A stretch of 35,720 nt of DNA from an uncultured Leucobacter sp. (GCA_945952575.1 CAMFIY010000001.1:1-35720); one strand, 5' to 3'. Positions 24,946 to 32,755 are shown, counted from the stretch's first letter. The notes: generated by a model from the sequence alone, not told the origin. A program made the numbers and translations.

Positions 24946-25215
24946 TAGCTGTTCCATGGTCTTCTCTACCGTGTAGAAACTGTTGCGGGTCGGGGTGACC
25001 GCGTTGATACCGTCGGGGATCTGGATCGCGACCTTGGTCGTGGCCGATCCGTCGCAGCCGTGGGGCACGCTCACGGTGAGCACCGAGTAGGCACCCGCCT
25101 CGGCGGTATCCGCGTTCACGGTGACGTGCGCTTGTGCTGCGGCCGCGCCGCCCAGGGTGAGCGCGAGCGCGCCCAGGGCGGCAGCCCCGGCCACGAGGAG
25201 GGGGCGCTTGTTCAA
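24946..25215 (-). pseudogene. ycnI: 3'-truncated YcnI/DUF1775 copper-binding protein
   Basis: The N-terminal 90 residues remain: a signal peptide (LLVAGAAALGALALTLGGAA, ending AQA) and then HVTVNADTAEAGAYSVLTVS, with the mature N-terminal His that YcnI proteins use to bind copper. VPHGCDGSATTKVAIQIPDG and NAVTPTRNSFYTVEKTMEQL follow. An intact YcnI continues for over 100 residues with further beta-strands and a C-terminal helix. Here the IS5 end interrupts after EQL, and the frame ends eight codons into the IS at 24919. The start appears to be TTG at 25215 with a weak ribosome site. It was upstream of copD in the same operon. Confidence 0.75.
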
Positions 25216-25306
25216 GTCATGGTTCTTTCACATGGTGTGTTTCTTTCGTTGAGTCAACTTGTTGTTGTTTGTGTTCTTCATCGAGCCGAGCGCAGGGAGC
25301 ACCGAC

Positions 25307-26548
25307 TCAGGTGAGGAGGGTGTCGCCGATGAAGCCGCCCTCCGCGCATCCGGGAGGGAGCGCGAACACGGCGGAACCGATCGGGGTCGTCCACTCGTTC
25401 AGCAGGTCGAGTTCGTCCAGGCGGCGCTGGATCGGCACGAACTGCCGCTCCACATCCGCCTGGTAGGAGACGAAGATCAACCCCGAATCCGACAGTTCAT
25501 CCCCGATGGGCGGTCCCTGGTAGTTGTAGGCGCGACGGAAGATCCGTTCGTGCGCCTGCACTGGGCGGGCTCTCGCCATGTGGGAGAACTCCGGGATCAC
25601 GGTGAACCCGATCGGGGTCTTCGCCTCGAAGTCGGGTTCATCGAACTCCGCCGTCGCCCCGTGCGGGCTGCTCGTGAGCGGTGCGCCGTTGGACTGGAAC
25701 CGACCGATGGACTGATCGCGGCCGGAACGATCCAGGCGATCCCACTTGTCCAAATCCATCCGGATCCTACGGATCACCATGCTCGTGCCACCGGCCAGCC
25801 AGCCGCCCGTGGCCCACACGACCTCGTCGAAGTCGGGCGTGCCCGGTACGGCATTGGTGGTGCCGTCGACCTGCCCGAACAGGTTCCGCATCGTCGTGCC
25901 CGGCTTCACCGAACCGTGGGCGCGCCGGAACCCAGCCTGCGTCCACCGCACAGCCGCGAAGCTGCGCGTATCCTTGAGCAGCATCCGGGTCGCATGCGCG
26001 ACCGTGACCGGGTCGTCCGAGGCGACCTGCATCAGCAGATCCCCGTCGCCGTACTCCGGTCGGAGTTGGTCGATGCCGAACGCGGGCAAGGGCTGAAGCC
26101 ACTCGGGACTGGTGCCGCCCGCGCGGGCGACGAAGCCCGGCCCGAACCCGAACGTCACCGTCAACCTCGCGGGTGCGACTGCGAGTTCCGGTTCGGAGTC
26201 CGCGAGCGGCGGCACACCCTGCGTGAGTCGTGCCGCGTCGTCGGTGAGAATCCCCATCATGCGCCGCAGCCCATCCCGGTCAGTCTCTGTGTGTAGGTCG
26301 AGGCCGATGAACATGGCGTGCGCCTGTGCATCGGTATCGACCCCCGCCTGATGGATGCCGTAGAACGGCACCGTCTTGCTACCGTTCAGCGGCACCGACG
26401 CAGGAGTGGCCTCGCCGTGTGGACTGAGGGCGTAGTCGATGCCGAGCGCGGCAGCCGCGCCGACCCCGGCGGCGGCCCCTCCGAGGAGGAACTGCCGCCG
26501 GGTCGACGCCGCCTTAACGGACGGCTCGCCCCGGTCAGGGACGCTCAT
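25307..26548 (-). CDS. Tat-exported DyP-type heme peroxidase (EfeB-like)
   Basis: The 413-residue protein has a twin-arginine signal (STRRQFLLGGAAAGVGAAAA) followed by a DyP domain. GQVDGTTN matches the GxxDG distal motif. EFSHMARARP holds the likely proximal heme His, followed by RRAYNYQG. The family oxidises dyes or releases iron from heme at the cell surface. Here the gene overlaps the end of the copper-chaperone gene (ATGA at 26546) and precedes ycnI, a combination found in actinobacterial copper/iron acquisition loci. It appears intact. Whether its partner genes matter for its role is unclear now that the downstream part of the operon is broken. Confidence 0.9.
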   Translation of the reverse strand: MSVPDRGEPSVKAASTRRQFLLGGAAAGVGAAAALGIDYALSPHGEATPASVPLNGSKTVPFYGIHQAGVDTDAQAHAMFIGLDLHTETDRDGLRRMMGILTDDAARLTQGVPPLADSEPELAVAPARLTVTFGFGPGFVARAGGTSPEWLQPLPAFGIDQLRPEYGDGDLLMQVASDDPVTVAHATRMLLKDTRSFAAVRWTQAGFRRAHGSVKPGTTMRNLFGQVDGTTNAVPGTPDFDEVVWATGGWLAGGTSMVIRRIRMDLDKWDRLDRSGRDQSIGRFQSNGAPLTSSPHGATAEFDEPDFEAKTPIGFTVIPEFSHMARARPVQAHERIFRRAYNYQGPPIGDELSDSGLIFVSYQADVERQFVPIQRRLDELDLLNEWTTPIGSAVFALPPGCAEGGFIGDTLLT

Positions 26549-27156
26549 CAGTGCTCGCTGTGCTCGGCGTCGTCATGGCTCATGTCGCCATGATCCTTAT
26601 CGCCCTCATACGTCTCGTTCGCGCCCGCGTAGTCCTTCGCGACGGCCGTGAACTCCAACGTGGAGTCGTCCGAGAACGTGAGTGTGAACGTCACCTCCTG
26701 ACCGGCCTGGATCGCCTCAGGGAGTTCCATCAGCATGAGATGGTTCCCGCCCGGCTCCAAGTGCAGGTGGTCGTTCGCGGGGATCGTGAAGCCGCCCTCG
26801 ACCTCCCGCATCACCATCTGCCCGGAATCGTTCTCGACGGTCTCGTGGAGTTCCATCATCGGCGACGCCGACGACTCCACCGATACCACCGTCACGTCCT
26901 GATCGGAAGCGTTCTCGAGGGTGCCGAACGCGGCCGTCATGTCGCTCGGCTGGGCGGTCTTCACCCACGCGTCCTCGATCATGACCGAGTCCGCCTGTGC
27001 CGTCTGCGCGACAGGCTCCTCCTGCTGCGTACTTGCGCTTTCGTTCTGCCCGGTCGCGCATCCGGTCAGCGCCAGCAGCGCCACCCCGAACACGGCCCCG
27101 GCGCGCACGGCGCGATTGCGAATCTTCATCATTGGTTTCTTGTGCCTTTCAAACAT
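26548..27156 (-). CDS. PCuAC-domain copper chaperone lipoprotein with His-rich tail
   Basis: The 202-residue protein has a lipoprotein signal (VFGVALLALTGC). The PCuAC domain carries its Cu(I) ligands in MMELHETVENDSGQMVMRE and, about 20 residues on, HLHLEPGGNHLMLMEL. This gives the H-x-n-M-x21-H-x-M arrangement. The C-terminus adds a His/Asp tail (DKDHGDMSHDDAEHSEH) that could store extra copper. GGGAG precedes ATG 27156; ATG 27132 or 27129 (MMKIRNR) are also plausible starts and would give a shorter leader. It overlaps the DyP gene by 4 nt. In the cell envelope it would deliver copper to oxidases or to YcnI/CopD. Confidence 0.9.
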   Translation of the reverse strand: MFERHKKPMMKIRNRAVRAGAVFGVALLALTGCATGQNESASTQQEEPVAQTAQADSVMIEDAWVKTAQPSDMTAAFGTLENASDQDVTVVSVESSASPMMELHETVENDSGQMVMREVEGGFTIPANDHLHLEPGGNHLMLMELPEAIQAGQEVTFTLTFSDDSTLEFTAVAKDYAGANETYEGDKDHGDMSHDDAEHSEH

Positions 27157-27198
27157 GCATACTCCCGACCACCAGGCGCACGCGTGCGCGGGGTCGGC

Positions 27199-27226
27199 AC
27201 CGCACCCGCCCGTAGCGGGGTGCGGT
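27199..27226. terminator. Hairpin in the 27157-27387 spacer
   Basis: ACCGCACCC (27199-27207) pairs with GGGTGCGGT (27218-27226) around a 10-nt loop. It lies between the membrane-protein gene and the PCuAC gene. There is no T-run, so termination or attenuation is only possible. Confidence 0.4.
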
Positions 27227-27303
27227 CAGATCGATACGAACTGCCGTATGGAAACGCTCGAACGCTCTTTGCTACGCGGCCGCAGGGTTCACGCAAGCGA
27301 CAG

Positions 27304-27324
27304 CGCACGCAGGATATGCGTGCG
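27304..27324. terminator. Second hairpin in the same spacer
   Basis: CGCACGCA (27304-27311) pairs perfectly with TGCGTGCG (27317-27324) across a 5-nt loop. It lies 64 nt beyond the stop of the minus-strand membrane-protein gene. It probably ends that transcript, but no T-run follows. The spacer holds nothing else I can support. Confidence 0.45.
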
Positions 27325-27387
27325 TGGGCGGCAACAACCGGCTACAGCACACGAATCGTCAGCCCGGAAGCGGCGACACTGAGAGAG

Positions 27388-28032
27388 TTAGTGAGCGATC
27401 CGAAAGACATGAGGCGGCCCGCGCCTGCTCAGCGTCGATGCCTGAAGCTGCGAAAGCACCGACCAACCGCTCGTCTCCACGGTAACCGGCACCCTCGCCG
27501 GGGCAGTCGCGACCGGGAGACGCAGCGGCACCACGAGACGATGTCGCACCCATGCGACGAACTGCTCCGCCAAGGCGCGGAGACGATGGATCGCCTGCTC
27601 GCCCCGATACAAGAAGAAGACCGTGACCGCGGCACCGATGAAGTGCGACACCCACATCGTGGCATCACCATGCACCAGCGTGATCGTCTGCTCCGACACC
27701 ACCGGCATCTGCATCATTCCGTGACCGTGATGATGAGCCCCGCCCGACATATCCATCTGCGCGCCCGCGCCTGCGGTGGGCGTGCCGAGCACGAATAAGG
27801 TGTGGAAAAAGGTCTGGCTCGCGACCACCGACACCGACAGCCGAGCAAGCGACAGTTTCCGACCAGCGAGCAAGATGCACACCATCAACGACAGCAGCAA
27901 GGGCACAGCGATCCCCAGCGGCCCAGGCATCGCGCCACCGCCGACGACATGCGAAAACAATGCCGCGAACGTCGCAATCCCAGCCGCACTCGACCCACGC
28001 ACCAAATGCGGGAGACGCGACGGAGACTGCAT
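27388..28032 (-). CDS. Membrane protein with His/Met-rich loop, copper-associated
   Basis: The 214-residue protein has about five helices (AGIATFAALFSHVVGGGAM, GIAVPLLLSLMVCILLAG, LSVSVVASQTFFHTLFVLG and a later WVSHFIGAAVTVFFLYRG). Between helices three and four lies MDMSGGAHHHGHGMMQM, a soft-metal-binding loop typical of copper or silver proteins. The C-terminal 60 residues are basic and presumably cytosolic. I do not recognise a named family, but similar genes occur in actinobacterial copper loci near PCuAC and YcnI. It lies upstream of the PCuAC gene on the same strand, separated by 231 nt with two hairpins, so it may be a separate unit. Confidence 0.75.
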   Translation of the reverse strand: MQSPSRLPHLVRGSSAAGIATFAALFSHVVGGGAMPGPLGIAVPLLLSLMVCILLAGRKLSLARLSVSVVASQTFFHTLFVLGTPTAGAGAQMDMSGGAHHHGHGMMQMPVVSEQTITLVHGDATMWVSHFIGAAVTVFFLYRGEQAIHRLRALAEQFVAWVRHRLVVPLRLPVATAPARVPVTVETSGWSVLSQLQASTLSRRGPPHVFRIAH

Positions 28033-28111
28033 ACGCTCATTATCGCAGGTCTCAGGTAAGGCCCAGGTACTCAGCGCCCTCGTAGAATAGTGCCCGGCGC
28101 TTGTTCAACCG

Positions 28112-28377
28112 TTACAGACCGAGACTCGGCCCGCCCCGGTCGCTGCCAGGCGGGTCGTCGTGTCCGAACGCATCTGCCGGGGGCAGGGTGCGGCGGTGTT
28201 CGCGTGCGGCGTCCAGCTCGCGGTCGAGTACGGCGGGGTCACGGACAGCCTTGCGTGTCATGAAACCATGAATGTGCTCGTTCAACAGCTCCATCAGTCG
28301 GTCGCTCTGCTCAGCCTCCTCGACGGTAACAAGGTTCGGAGAACTTCGCTGCCCGGATAGGGGTACCGATCAGGCAT
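28112..28377 (-). pseudogene. Internally deleted Fic-type toxin gene
   Basis: ATG 28377, 17 nt after the VbhA-like antitoxin stop, begins MPDRYPYPGSEVLRT, like the start of bacterial Fic proteins (xYxYPGTxVLRN). The frame then shifts and stops at 28294. A second frame, LVTVEEAEQSDRLMELLNEH through to GGPSLGL at 28112, looks like a toxin C-terminal tail. The Fic core motif HPFxxGNGR and some 150 or more residues between are absent. The simplest reading is a large internal deletion that removed the AMP-transferase core. Assignment of the N-terminal fragment depends on a short match; the C-terminal part is assigned only by position. Confidence 0.5.
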
Positions 28378-28393
28378 CGCGGCGCAATACGGT

Positions 28394-28600
28394 TCAGACG
28401 GTGCGGGCGGCCAAGCGTGCGCGGGTGCGAGCGGCGATCACTTCGACGGCTTCGTCTACCGTGATTTCACCGCGCACCTGGCGAGCCAGAAGCTCCACGC
28501 CCTCAGGAGTCATTTCCTCGCCCGCGGCCTGCTGCCCGGCCTGCACTTCCGCAATGGCGCGCTGAACGTGCGCCTCGGATACGCGAGTCTTCGTAGCCAT
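28394..28600 (-). CDS. VbhA-type antitoxin
   Basis: The 68-residue protein reads HVQRAIAEVQAGQQAAGEEM, then TPEGVELLARQVRGEITVDEAV. This is the helical VbhA fold, in which a G-x-I-x-x-D-E-A segment follows the inhibitory helix that blocks the ATP site of Fic toxins. AAGGAGG precedes ATG 28600. The gene directly downstream is a deleted Fic remnant, so the antitoxin is now orphaned. It could still neutralise a related toxin from another element. Identification rests on sequence pattern and position. Confidence 0.65.
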   Translation of the reverse strand: MATKTRVSEAHVQRAIAEVQAGQQAAGEEMTPEGVELLARQVRGEITVDEAVEVIAARTRARLAARTV

Positions 28601-28712
28601 GCGGGGTGCCTCCTTGTGGTCGGCCTTACGGTTTCAGTCTACGCCGTGCCGCCGACATTCCTCCGGGAACTCGGCCCGGGGGTGCCGAATCGGCACCGAC
28701 ACAGCACGCCGT

Positions 28713-28931
28713 CTACGACCCGTCGGGGGTAGTGTCGGCGAAGAGGGCAAGGAACTTCTCGCGCGGGATCACGATGCGCCGCCCGAGCTTCACATGCGGG
28801 ATCGTGCCCTCGTTGATGCTCGTGGTGATCGTCCGGGGATCGACCCCGAGAGCTTCGGCGGCTTCTTTGCGGGTGATGACCAGGCTGCGCCGCTTGCGGA
28901 GGTCGTCCATGTCCAGGGTGCTCTGCCGCAT
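28713..28931 (-). CDS. Excisionase-like helix-turn-helix protein
   Basis: The 72-residue protein has a MerR/Xis-type winged helix (LVITRKEAAEALGVDPRTIT, then INEGTIPHVKLGRRIVIPRE). That is the form of small DNA-binding excisionases and recombination directionality factors. ATG 28931 is chosen from the domain start; the longer open frame extends into the promoter region. It diverges from the HTH regulator gene at 29032 across a 100-bp space with facing promoters. It would bend attL/attR DNA to help the integrase excise the element. A purely regulatory role is the alternative. Confidence 0.78.
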   Translation of the reverse strand: MRQSTLDMDDLRKRRSLVITRKEAAEALGVDPRTITTSINEGTIPHVKLGRRIVIPREKFLALFADTTPDGS

Positions 28932-28974
28932 GAGGTCACCGTCCGATCCAATAAACAAGGAGATTGAGGGGTGC

Positions 28975-28986
28975 CTACCACGGTAG
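28975..28986. promoter_or_regulatory. Dyad operator candidate
   Basis: CTACCACGGTAG is a 5-bp dyad around AC, covering the -10 of the excisionase promoter. It is a natural binding site for the divergent HTH regulator or for the excisionase itself. Confidence 0.45.
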
Positions 28987-29008
28987 AAGCCAAACCTTGC
29001 TGTGTCAA
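28980..29008 (-). promoter_or_regulatory. Promoter for the excisionase-like gene
   Basis: On the minus strand TTGACA (29008-29003), a 17-nt spacer and TACCGT (28985-28980). The -35 is consensus; the -10 is weak, as expected for a controlled gene. It overlaps the divergent plus-strand promoter. Confidence 0.6.
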
Positions 29009-29025
29009 GTACAACCATGTATGTT
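28997..29025 (+). promoter_or_regulatory. Promoter for the HTH regulator, leaderless transcript predicted
   Basis: TTGCTG (28997-29002), a 17-nt spacer and TATGTT (29020-29025). Transcription would start about seven bases later, at the A of ATG 29032, giving a leaderless message. No Shine-Dalgarno is seen before that ATG. Confidence 0.55.
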
Positions 29026-29031
29026 CTTAAT

Positions 29032-29625
29032 ATGGAAACAGAGAGGGTGCGGGGCAACCCGCCAGGACACACCAACCAGTACGTCGCCGGCAACATCCGT
29101 GCGGCCCGTCAAGCGATCGGCATGGACTTGCGCACCATGTCGAAGCTGCTGACCGACGCGGGGCGCAAACTCTCCCCGTCCGGGATCAGCAAGCTCGAAG
29201 CCGGGGATCGCCGCGTGGACGTGGACGACCTGACCGTGATCGCCTACCTGCTGCGCACCACCCCGGCCGCGCTCCTCACCCCGCCCGACGCAGCAAGCGG
29301 CGTGACGGGGGTGCCTGGCGAGTATCTGCGGGAAGAGATCGAGAAGTGGATGCAGGGCTGGCTCACGCTTACCCCGGAGGGGCTGCTGACCTATTGGCAG
29401 CAGGAATGGTTCGCCTGCCAGAACCGCATCCAGTACTACGATTCCTCCCTCAGCATCCCCGGCAGCGACCAGCTCCCCAGCACCGAGACCTACATGCAGC
29501 GTCTCGCGGAGCAGCGGGAACGCGCACGGTTCATCCGGGTGCGCGGCGAACAGATCGACCCGACCGGGCGCGTATTCAGCGGCCCCGATTTCCTCGACCG
29601 ACTCGCCCCAGGCGGCACCGAGTAG
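29032..29625 (+). CDS. XRE-type HTH regulator of the mobile element
   Basis: The 197-residue protein has an N-terminal helix-turn-helix of the XRE type (VAGNIRAARQAIGMDLRTMS, then SPSGISKLEAGDRRVDVDDL) and TVIAYLLRTTPAALLTPPD. The remaining 110 residues, with YLREEIEKWMQGWLTLTPEG and WQQEWFACQNRIQYYDSSLS, are of no recognised type and may be a sensing or dimerisation domain. ATG 29032 is preferred over GTG 29002 and ATG 29017, which lie inside the promoter. It sits 50 nt before the integrase on the same strand. It probably controls excision and integration functions. Confidence 0.8.
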   Translation: METERVRGNPPGHTNQYVAGNIRAARQAIGMDLRTMSKLLTDAGRKLSPSGISKLEAGDRRVDVDDLTVIAYLLRTTPAALLTPPDAASGVTGVPGEYLREEIEKWMQGWLTLTPEGLLTYWQQEWFACQNRIQYYDSSLSIPGSDQLPSTETYMQRLAEQRERARFIRVRGEQIDPTGRVFSGPDFLDRLAPGGTE

Positions 29626-29675
29626 CCCTCACACATCCCAGCGCGACCGACCTATCCAGCAGAAAGGATTAGGCA

Positions 29676-30959
29676 ATGGCACGAAAGACCACAGCCGCCG
29701 GGCACGACTCCGGCGCGGACACCGCCGGCAGGGAGGCGAAACCGGCGCGACGCTCCCGCTCTCGGCAGCCCGGCTCGATCCAGGGTTACGACACCGATAA
29801 GGGCAAGCGGTGGCGGTTCCAGATCTACGTCCTGAAAGACCCCGAGTACCCCGAGATGGGAATGCGGCGTCTCACCCGCTCCGGGTTCACCAGCACCGAC
29901 GAGGCCAACGACGCCTTGCAGGAGGCCTTGAAGCAGCGGAAACAGAACGAGAAGTTCGGAAACAAGGTGCCTACCGTTGGTGCGTACGCGGATGAGTGGG
30001 CGGCGGGCTTGAAGCTCGCGGCATCCACGATCAAGGGATACAAGAAGATCATCCGCAACCACATCACACCCCAGCTCGGCAGCATTCGGCTCGACAAGCT
30101 CACCGCCACGAGGATCGCTCGCCATTACCGCGACCTTGAAGACCACGGCCGCAAGGACGAATACAGCAAGGGGAGGCCGCTGACGGCCAACTCGGTTCAC
30201 AAGGTGCATGTCGTGCTGGGCGCGATCCTCGATGCCGCGATAGACGATGGGCACCTGACGGTGAATCCGGCGAAGAAGAAGCGCACCGTGAAAGCCCCGA
30301 CCACCAGCGAGGTGCGGGCGCAAAAGCCCGAGATTGCGACCTGGACGGCCGACCAACTAACCCTGTTCCTCACCTGGAACCGCGACGAGTTGGATGATGA
30401 GCTGTTCCCGCTATGGCGTCTCATCGCTTACACCGGCGTGAGACGCAGTGAAGCTCTGGCGCTCAAGTGGAGCGATATCAATGGCAAGGCAATGCGGGTG
30501 AGTATCCGCCGCGCGGTCGATACCGACGACTGGACGAAAACCAAGCCGCCCAAGACCGGGCAAGCCCGCGTCATCGAAATAGACACCGAAACCCTGAAAG
30601 TGCTCGCCTCGTACAAGGTCGCCCGCGCAGAAGTCTCGTTCGAGCTGGCGAAAGCCGACGCCTATGTGTTCGGAGACGACGACGGCCAGTTGCGCTCGCC
30701 CGACGCCATGACCAGCCGCTGGGATCGCCGCTTGAAATGGGCGACCACGAAGTTCGACAGCCTCCCCCGCGTCACGATCAAGGGGCTGCGTCACACCCAC
30801 GCGACGCTACTGCTCGAACTCGGGGAACACCCCAAGGTCGTGCAAGAGCGGTTGGGGCACTCAACGATCACCACGACGATGAACATCTACTCCCACGTCA
30901 CCCCCACCATGCAGAGGTCGGCCGTAGACCGCTTCGCCGCCCATCTTGGCCAGGCTTAG
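29676..30959 (+). CDS. int: Tyrosine recombinase integrase
   Basis: The 427-residue phage-type integrase has a basic N-terminal arm-binding domain, with a glycine/aromatic first strand (KGKRWRFQIYVLKDPEYPEM). A core-binding SAM-like domain follows (VGAYADEWAAGLKLAASTIK), then a catalytic domain. Catalytic Arg is in AYTGVRRSEALALKW. Box II reads TIKGLRHTHATLLLELG, with Lys where His is usual in HxxR. Late His is in ERLGHSTITTT and the nucleophile Tyr in NIYSHV. AAAGGA lies before ATG 29676. It lies directly beside the tRNA-Leu target, and its stop codon overlaps the first right-end repeat. It integrates the element into the tRNA 3' end. Confidence 0.95.
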   Translation: MARKTTAAGHDSGADTAGREAKPARRSRSRQPGSIQGYDTDKGKRWRFQIYVLKDPEYPEMGMRRLTRSGFTSTDEANDALQEALKQRKQNEKFGNKVPTVGAYADEWAAGLKLAASTIKGYKKIIRNHITPQLGSIRLDKLTATRIARHYRDLEDHGRKDEYSKGRPLTANSVHKVHVVLGAILDAAIDDGHLTVNPAKKKRTVKAPTTSEVRAQKPEIATWTADQLTLFLTWNRDELDDELFPLWRLIAYTGVRRSEALALKWSDINGKAMRVSIRRAVDTDDWTKTKPPKTGQARVIEIDTETLKVLASYKVARAEVSFELAKADAYVFGDDDGQLRSPDAMTSRWDRRLKWATTKFDSLPRVTIKGLRHTHATLLLELGEHPKVVQERLGHSTITTTMNIYSHVTPTMQRSAVDRFAAHLGQA

Positions 30960-30976
30960 CACTTTTTCTAGCACTT
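30956..30976 (+). repeat. Right-end tandem repeats, candidate integrase arm sites
   Basis: TTAGCACTTT (30956-30965) and CTAGCACTT (30968-30976) have the same 12-bp period and orientation as the pair at 15205-15226. The first repeat contains the integrase stop codon. Confidence 0.65.
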
Positions 30977-31036
30977 CCGACGCGAATGACCCCCAACCCG
31001 AGAGATAAAATCCCAGGTCAGGGACCATTTCGTTCG

Positions 31037-31059
31037 CGTGCGCGAGGGGGGACTTGAAC
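31037..31059 (-). repeat. attR: tRNA-embedded 23-bp repeat
   Basis: Identical to 15065-15087. It forms the 3' part of the intact tRNA-Leu on the minus strand. The element end therefore supplies the tRNA 3' terminus, so the tRNA stays functional after integration. Confidence 0.9.
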
Positions 31060-31122
31060 CCCCACGCCCTTGCGGGCACTGGCACCTGAAGCCAGCGCGT
31101 CTGCCAATTCCGCCACTCGCGC
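31039..31122 (-). tRNA. tRNA-Leu(CAG)
   Basis: On the minus strand the acceptor arm GCGCGAG (31122-31116) pairs with CTCGCGC (31046-31040), with discriminator A at 31039. The anticodon stem-loop is CTGGC-TTCAGGT-GCCAG, giving anticodon CAG. A long variable arm (GTGCCCGCAAGGGCGT) marks a class II tRNA, and the T loop has GTTCAAGTC. No CCA is encoded. It is the integration target of the mobile element. Confidence 0.95.
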
Positions 31123-31288
31123 GAGTCGTGGTGCAGCGCTCGAGAGCACCGCACAACCCGTTCAGCTTACCAACACCCGGCCGGCCCACAAAACCGGGGC
31201 GCCCGATCCGCGCCTGCCCGGCCCTGTCGACGCCGAACGGATCGCCGCGAACCGTGCGAACCTCGCGTGCCCGCCCGGTCGCATCGGC

Positions 31289-32755
31289 CTAGCTCGGGTT
31301 GGACTTGCCGATGTACGAGACCGGCTTCAGATCGCCCCAGTAGTCGCCCGGAGTGTTCTTCAGCAGGAAGTGCGTGTGCGGGCCCGACGTGCACCCGCTC
31401 ATGCCCTCGGTCGCGATCTGCTGCCCGGCGAGCACCCGGCCGCCGACCGTGATCCCGAGCGCCTCGCTCGAGCCGCGGGCGACGTGGTTCACGCTCGAGT
31501 AGATGATCTTGTCGTTGTAGCGGTGTCGGATGATCACGGTCTGGTTCTCCCCGTGCCACCAGCTCGGGTACACCCGGCAGATCCAGGGGACCCCGCCCCC
31601 GTCGTTGCCGGCCATGACGACCGTGCCGCCGTAGGGTGCGAAGATCGGTCCGCCCGCCGACGAGGCGACATCGACCGAATAGCCGTCGTGGTACCCCTGC
31701 GTGTAGCGGCGCGTGTCGGTCGGCCAGGCCCACCCTTTCGCGTTGCGCGGAGCCCTCAGGCCCTCGATCTGGGCGGGTGCGCTGACCACCGAGCGCGAAT
31801 AGTACTTCGGCTTGCTGCCGGTGATCCGCACCTTGATGAGCTTCCCGCGAAGATCCTTGGTGATGACCAACCGCTTCGAGGTCGCCCCGAGAATCCGGGT
31901 GCTGCCCGAGTACCACTGGTACTTGAACGTCGTGCCCTCGGTCCAGGTGCCGTGAGCCGCGCCCAGCATCCCGCCTTCCGCGACGATGCCGGCCACGCGC
32001 GCCTTCCCCGCCGTCAGGTACTTGAACGAGGTGATCGCGACGGTCTCCGGCGTGGTCTCGACCAGATCCGTGAAGCCCTTCCGCGTCTGGGTGACGCGCG
32101 CACTGATCTTCTTGCCGAGATCGTCGATGGTCAGCTTGTAGCTCGTGCCGGTCGCGCCCAGGATGACCCGCCCGTTCCGCAGCCACTCGATCGTGACGGT
32201 GCCCACGGTCGGCGTGAGCGGCCCGACCGTCAGCGTCTTCTCCACCTTCGTGTCGCCGCTGACGACCGGATTCAACGGAGCGAAGACGCCCGGCACGACG
32301 GGATCGGACGGATCCGAGATGGGATCGCTCGCGCTCGGCGTGGCGCCGATGGGAGTGATCCGCACGCTGATCCGTTTGCCGACATCGGCCGACTTGAGCC
32401 GATAGCTGGCCTCACCGGCTCCGCTGATCGCGACGCCGTTGCGCAGCCACTGGAACTTCGCATTCGCGGCGGCCACCTTCAGACGCTTCCGCACCTGGGC
32501 GGTGCCGCTCACCACCGGTTTGGGAGCCGGTGCGTTCTCAACGGCGATCGGCGCCTGCGGGTCGGTGGAGCCGTCGCCGACCGGCACCTGCTGGCCCTCC
32601 GAGCTGACCTGGGTCGGGGCCGATTGCTCCTCCGCGCTCGCACTGATCGGTGCCGTGATCAGTGTGATCGCCATCGCGGCGGCCGCGACGAACGTGGTCG
32701 GTCGGCGCCAAGACATACGCGGAGTACGCGCGAGTGTACCCTCCATGGATTCCAT
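31289..32755 (-). CDS. Secreted M23-type peptidase with YQW-type repeats
   Basis: The 488-residue protein has a signal peptide (FVAAAAMAITLITAPISASA). Three or four repeats of about 80 residues follow (FQWLRNGVAISGAGEASYRL, IEWLRNGRVILGATGTSYKL and YQWYSGSTRILGATSKRLVI). The C-terminal domain is M23-like: YHDGYSVDVA, IFAPYGGTVVMAGNDGGG, SSVNHVA and TSGPHTHFLLKN, with the HxH motif of zinc endopeptidases that cut peptidoglycan cross-links. The first metal His region (HDGYSVD) is spaced more widely than the usual HxGxD, so activity is not certain. ATG 32755 and 32746 are both possible starts. Likely a wall-remodelling hydrolase; the repeats probably bind the wall. Confidence 0.82.
   Translation of the reverse strand: MESMEGTLARTPRMSWRRPTTFVAAAAMAITLITAPISASAEEQSAPTQVSSEGQQVPVGDGSTDPQAPIAVENAPAPKPVVSGTAQVRKRLKVAAANAKFQWLRNGVAISGAGEASYRLKSADVGKRISVRITPIGATPSASDPISDPSDPVVPGVFAPLNPVVSGDTKVEKTLTVGPLTPTVGTVTIEWLRNGRVILGATGTSYKLTIDDLGKKISARVTQTRKGFTDLVETTPETVAITSFKYLTAGKARVAGIVAEGGMLGAAHGTWTEGTTFKYQWYSGSTRILGATSKRLVITKDLRGKLIKVRITGSKPKYYSRSVVSAPAQIEGLRAPRNAKGWAWPTDTRRYTQGYHDGYSVDVASSAGGPIFAPYGGTVVMAGNDGGGVPWICRVYPSWWHGENQTVIIRHRYNDKIIYSSVNHVARGSSEALGITVGGRVLAGQQIATEGMSGCTSGPHTHFLLKNTPGDYWGDLKPVSYIGKSNPS

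Noticed and set aside
26551..27798. A 415-codon plus-strand frame across the copper genes
   Set aside because: It spans two minus-strand genes and their spacer and has shadow composition with no recognisable domain.
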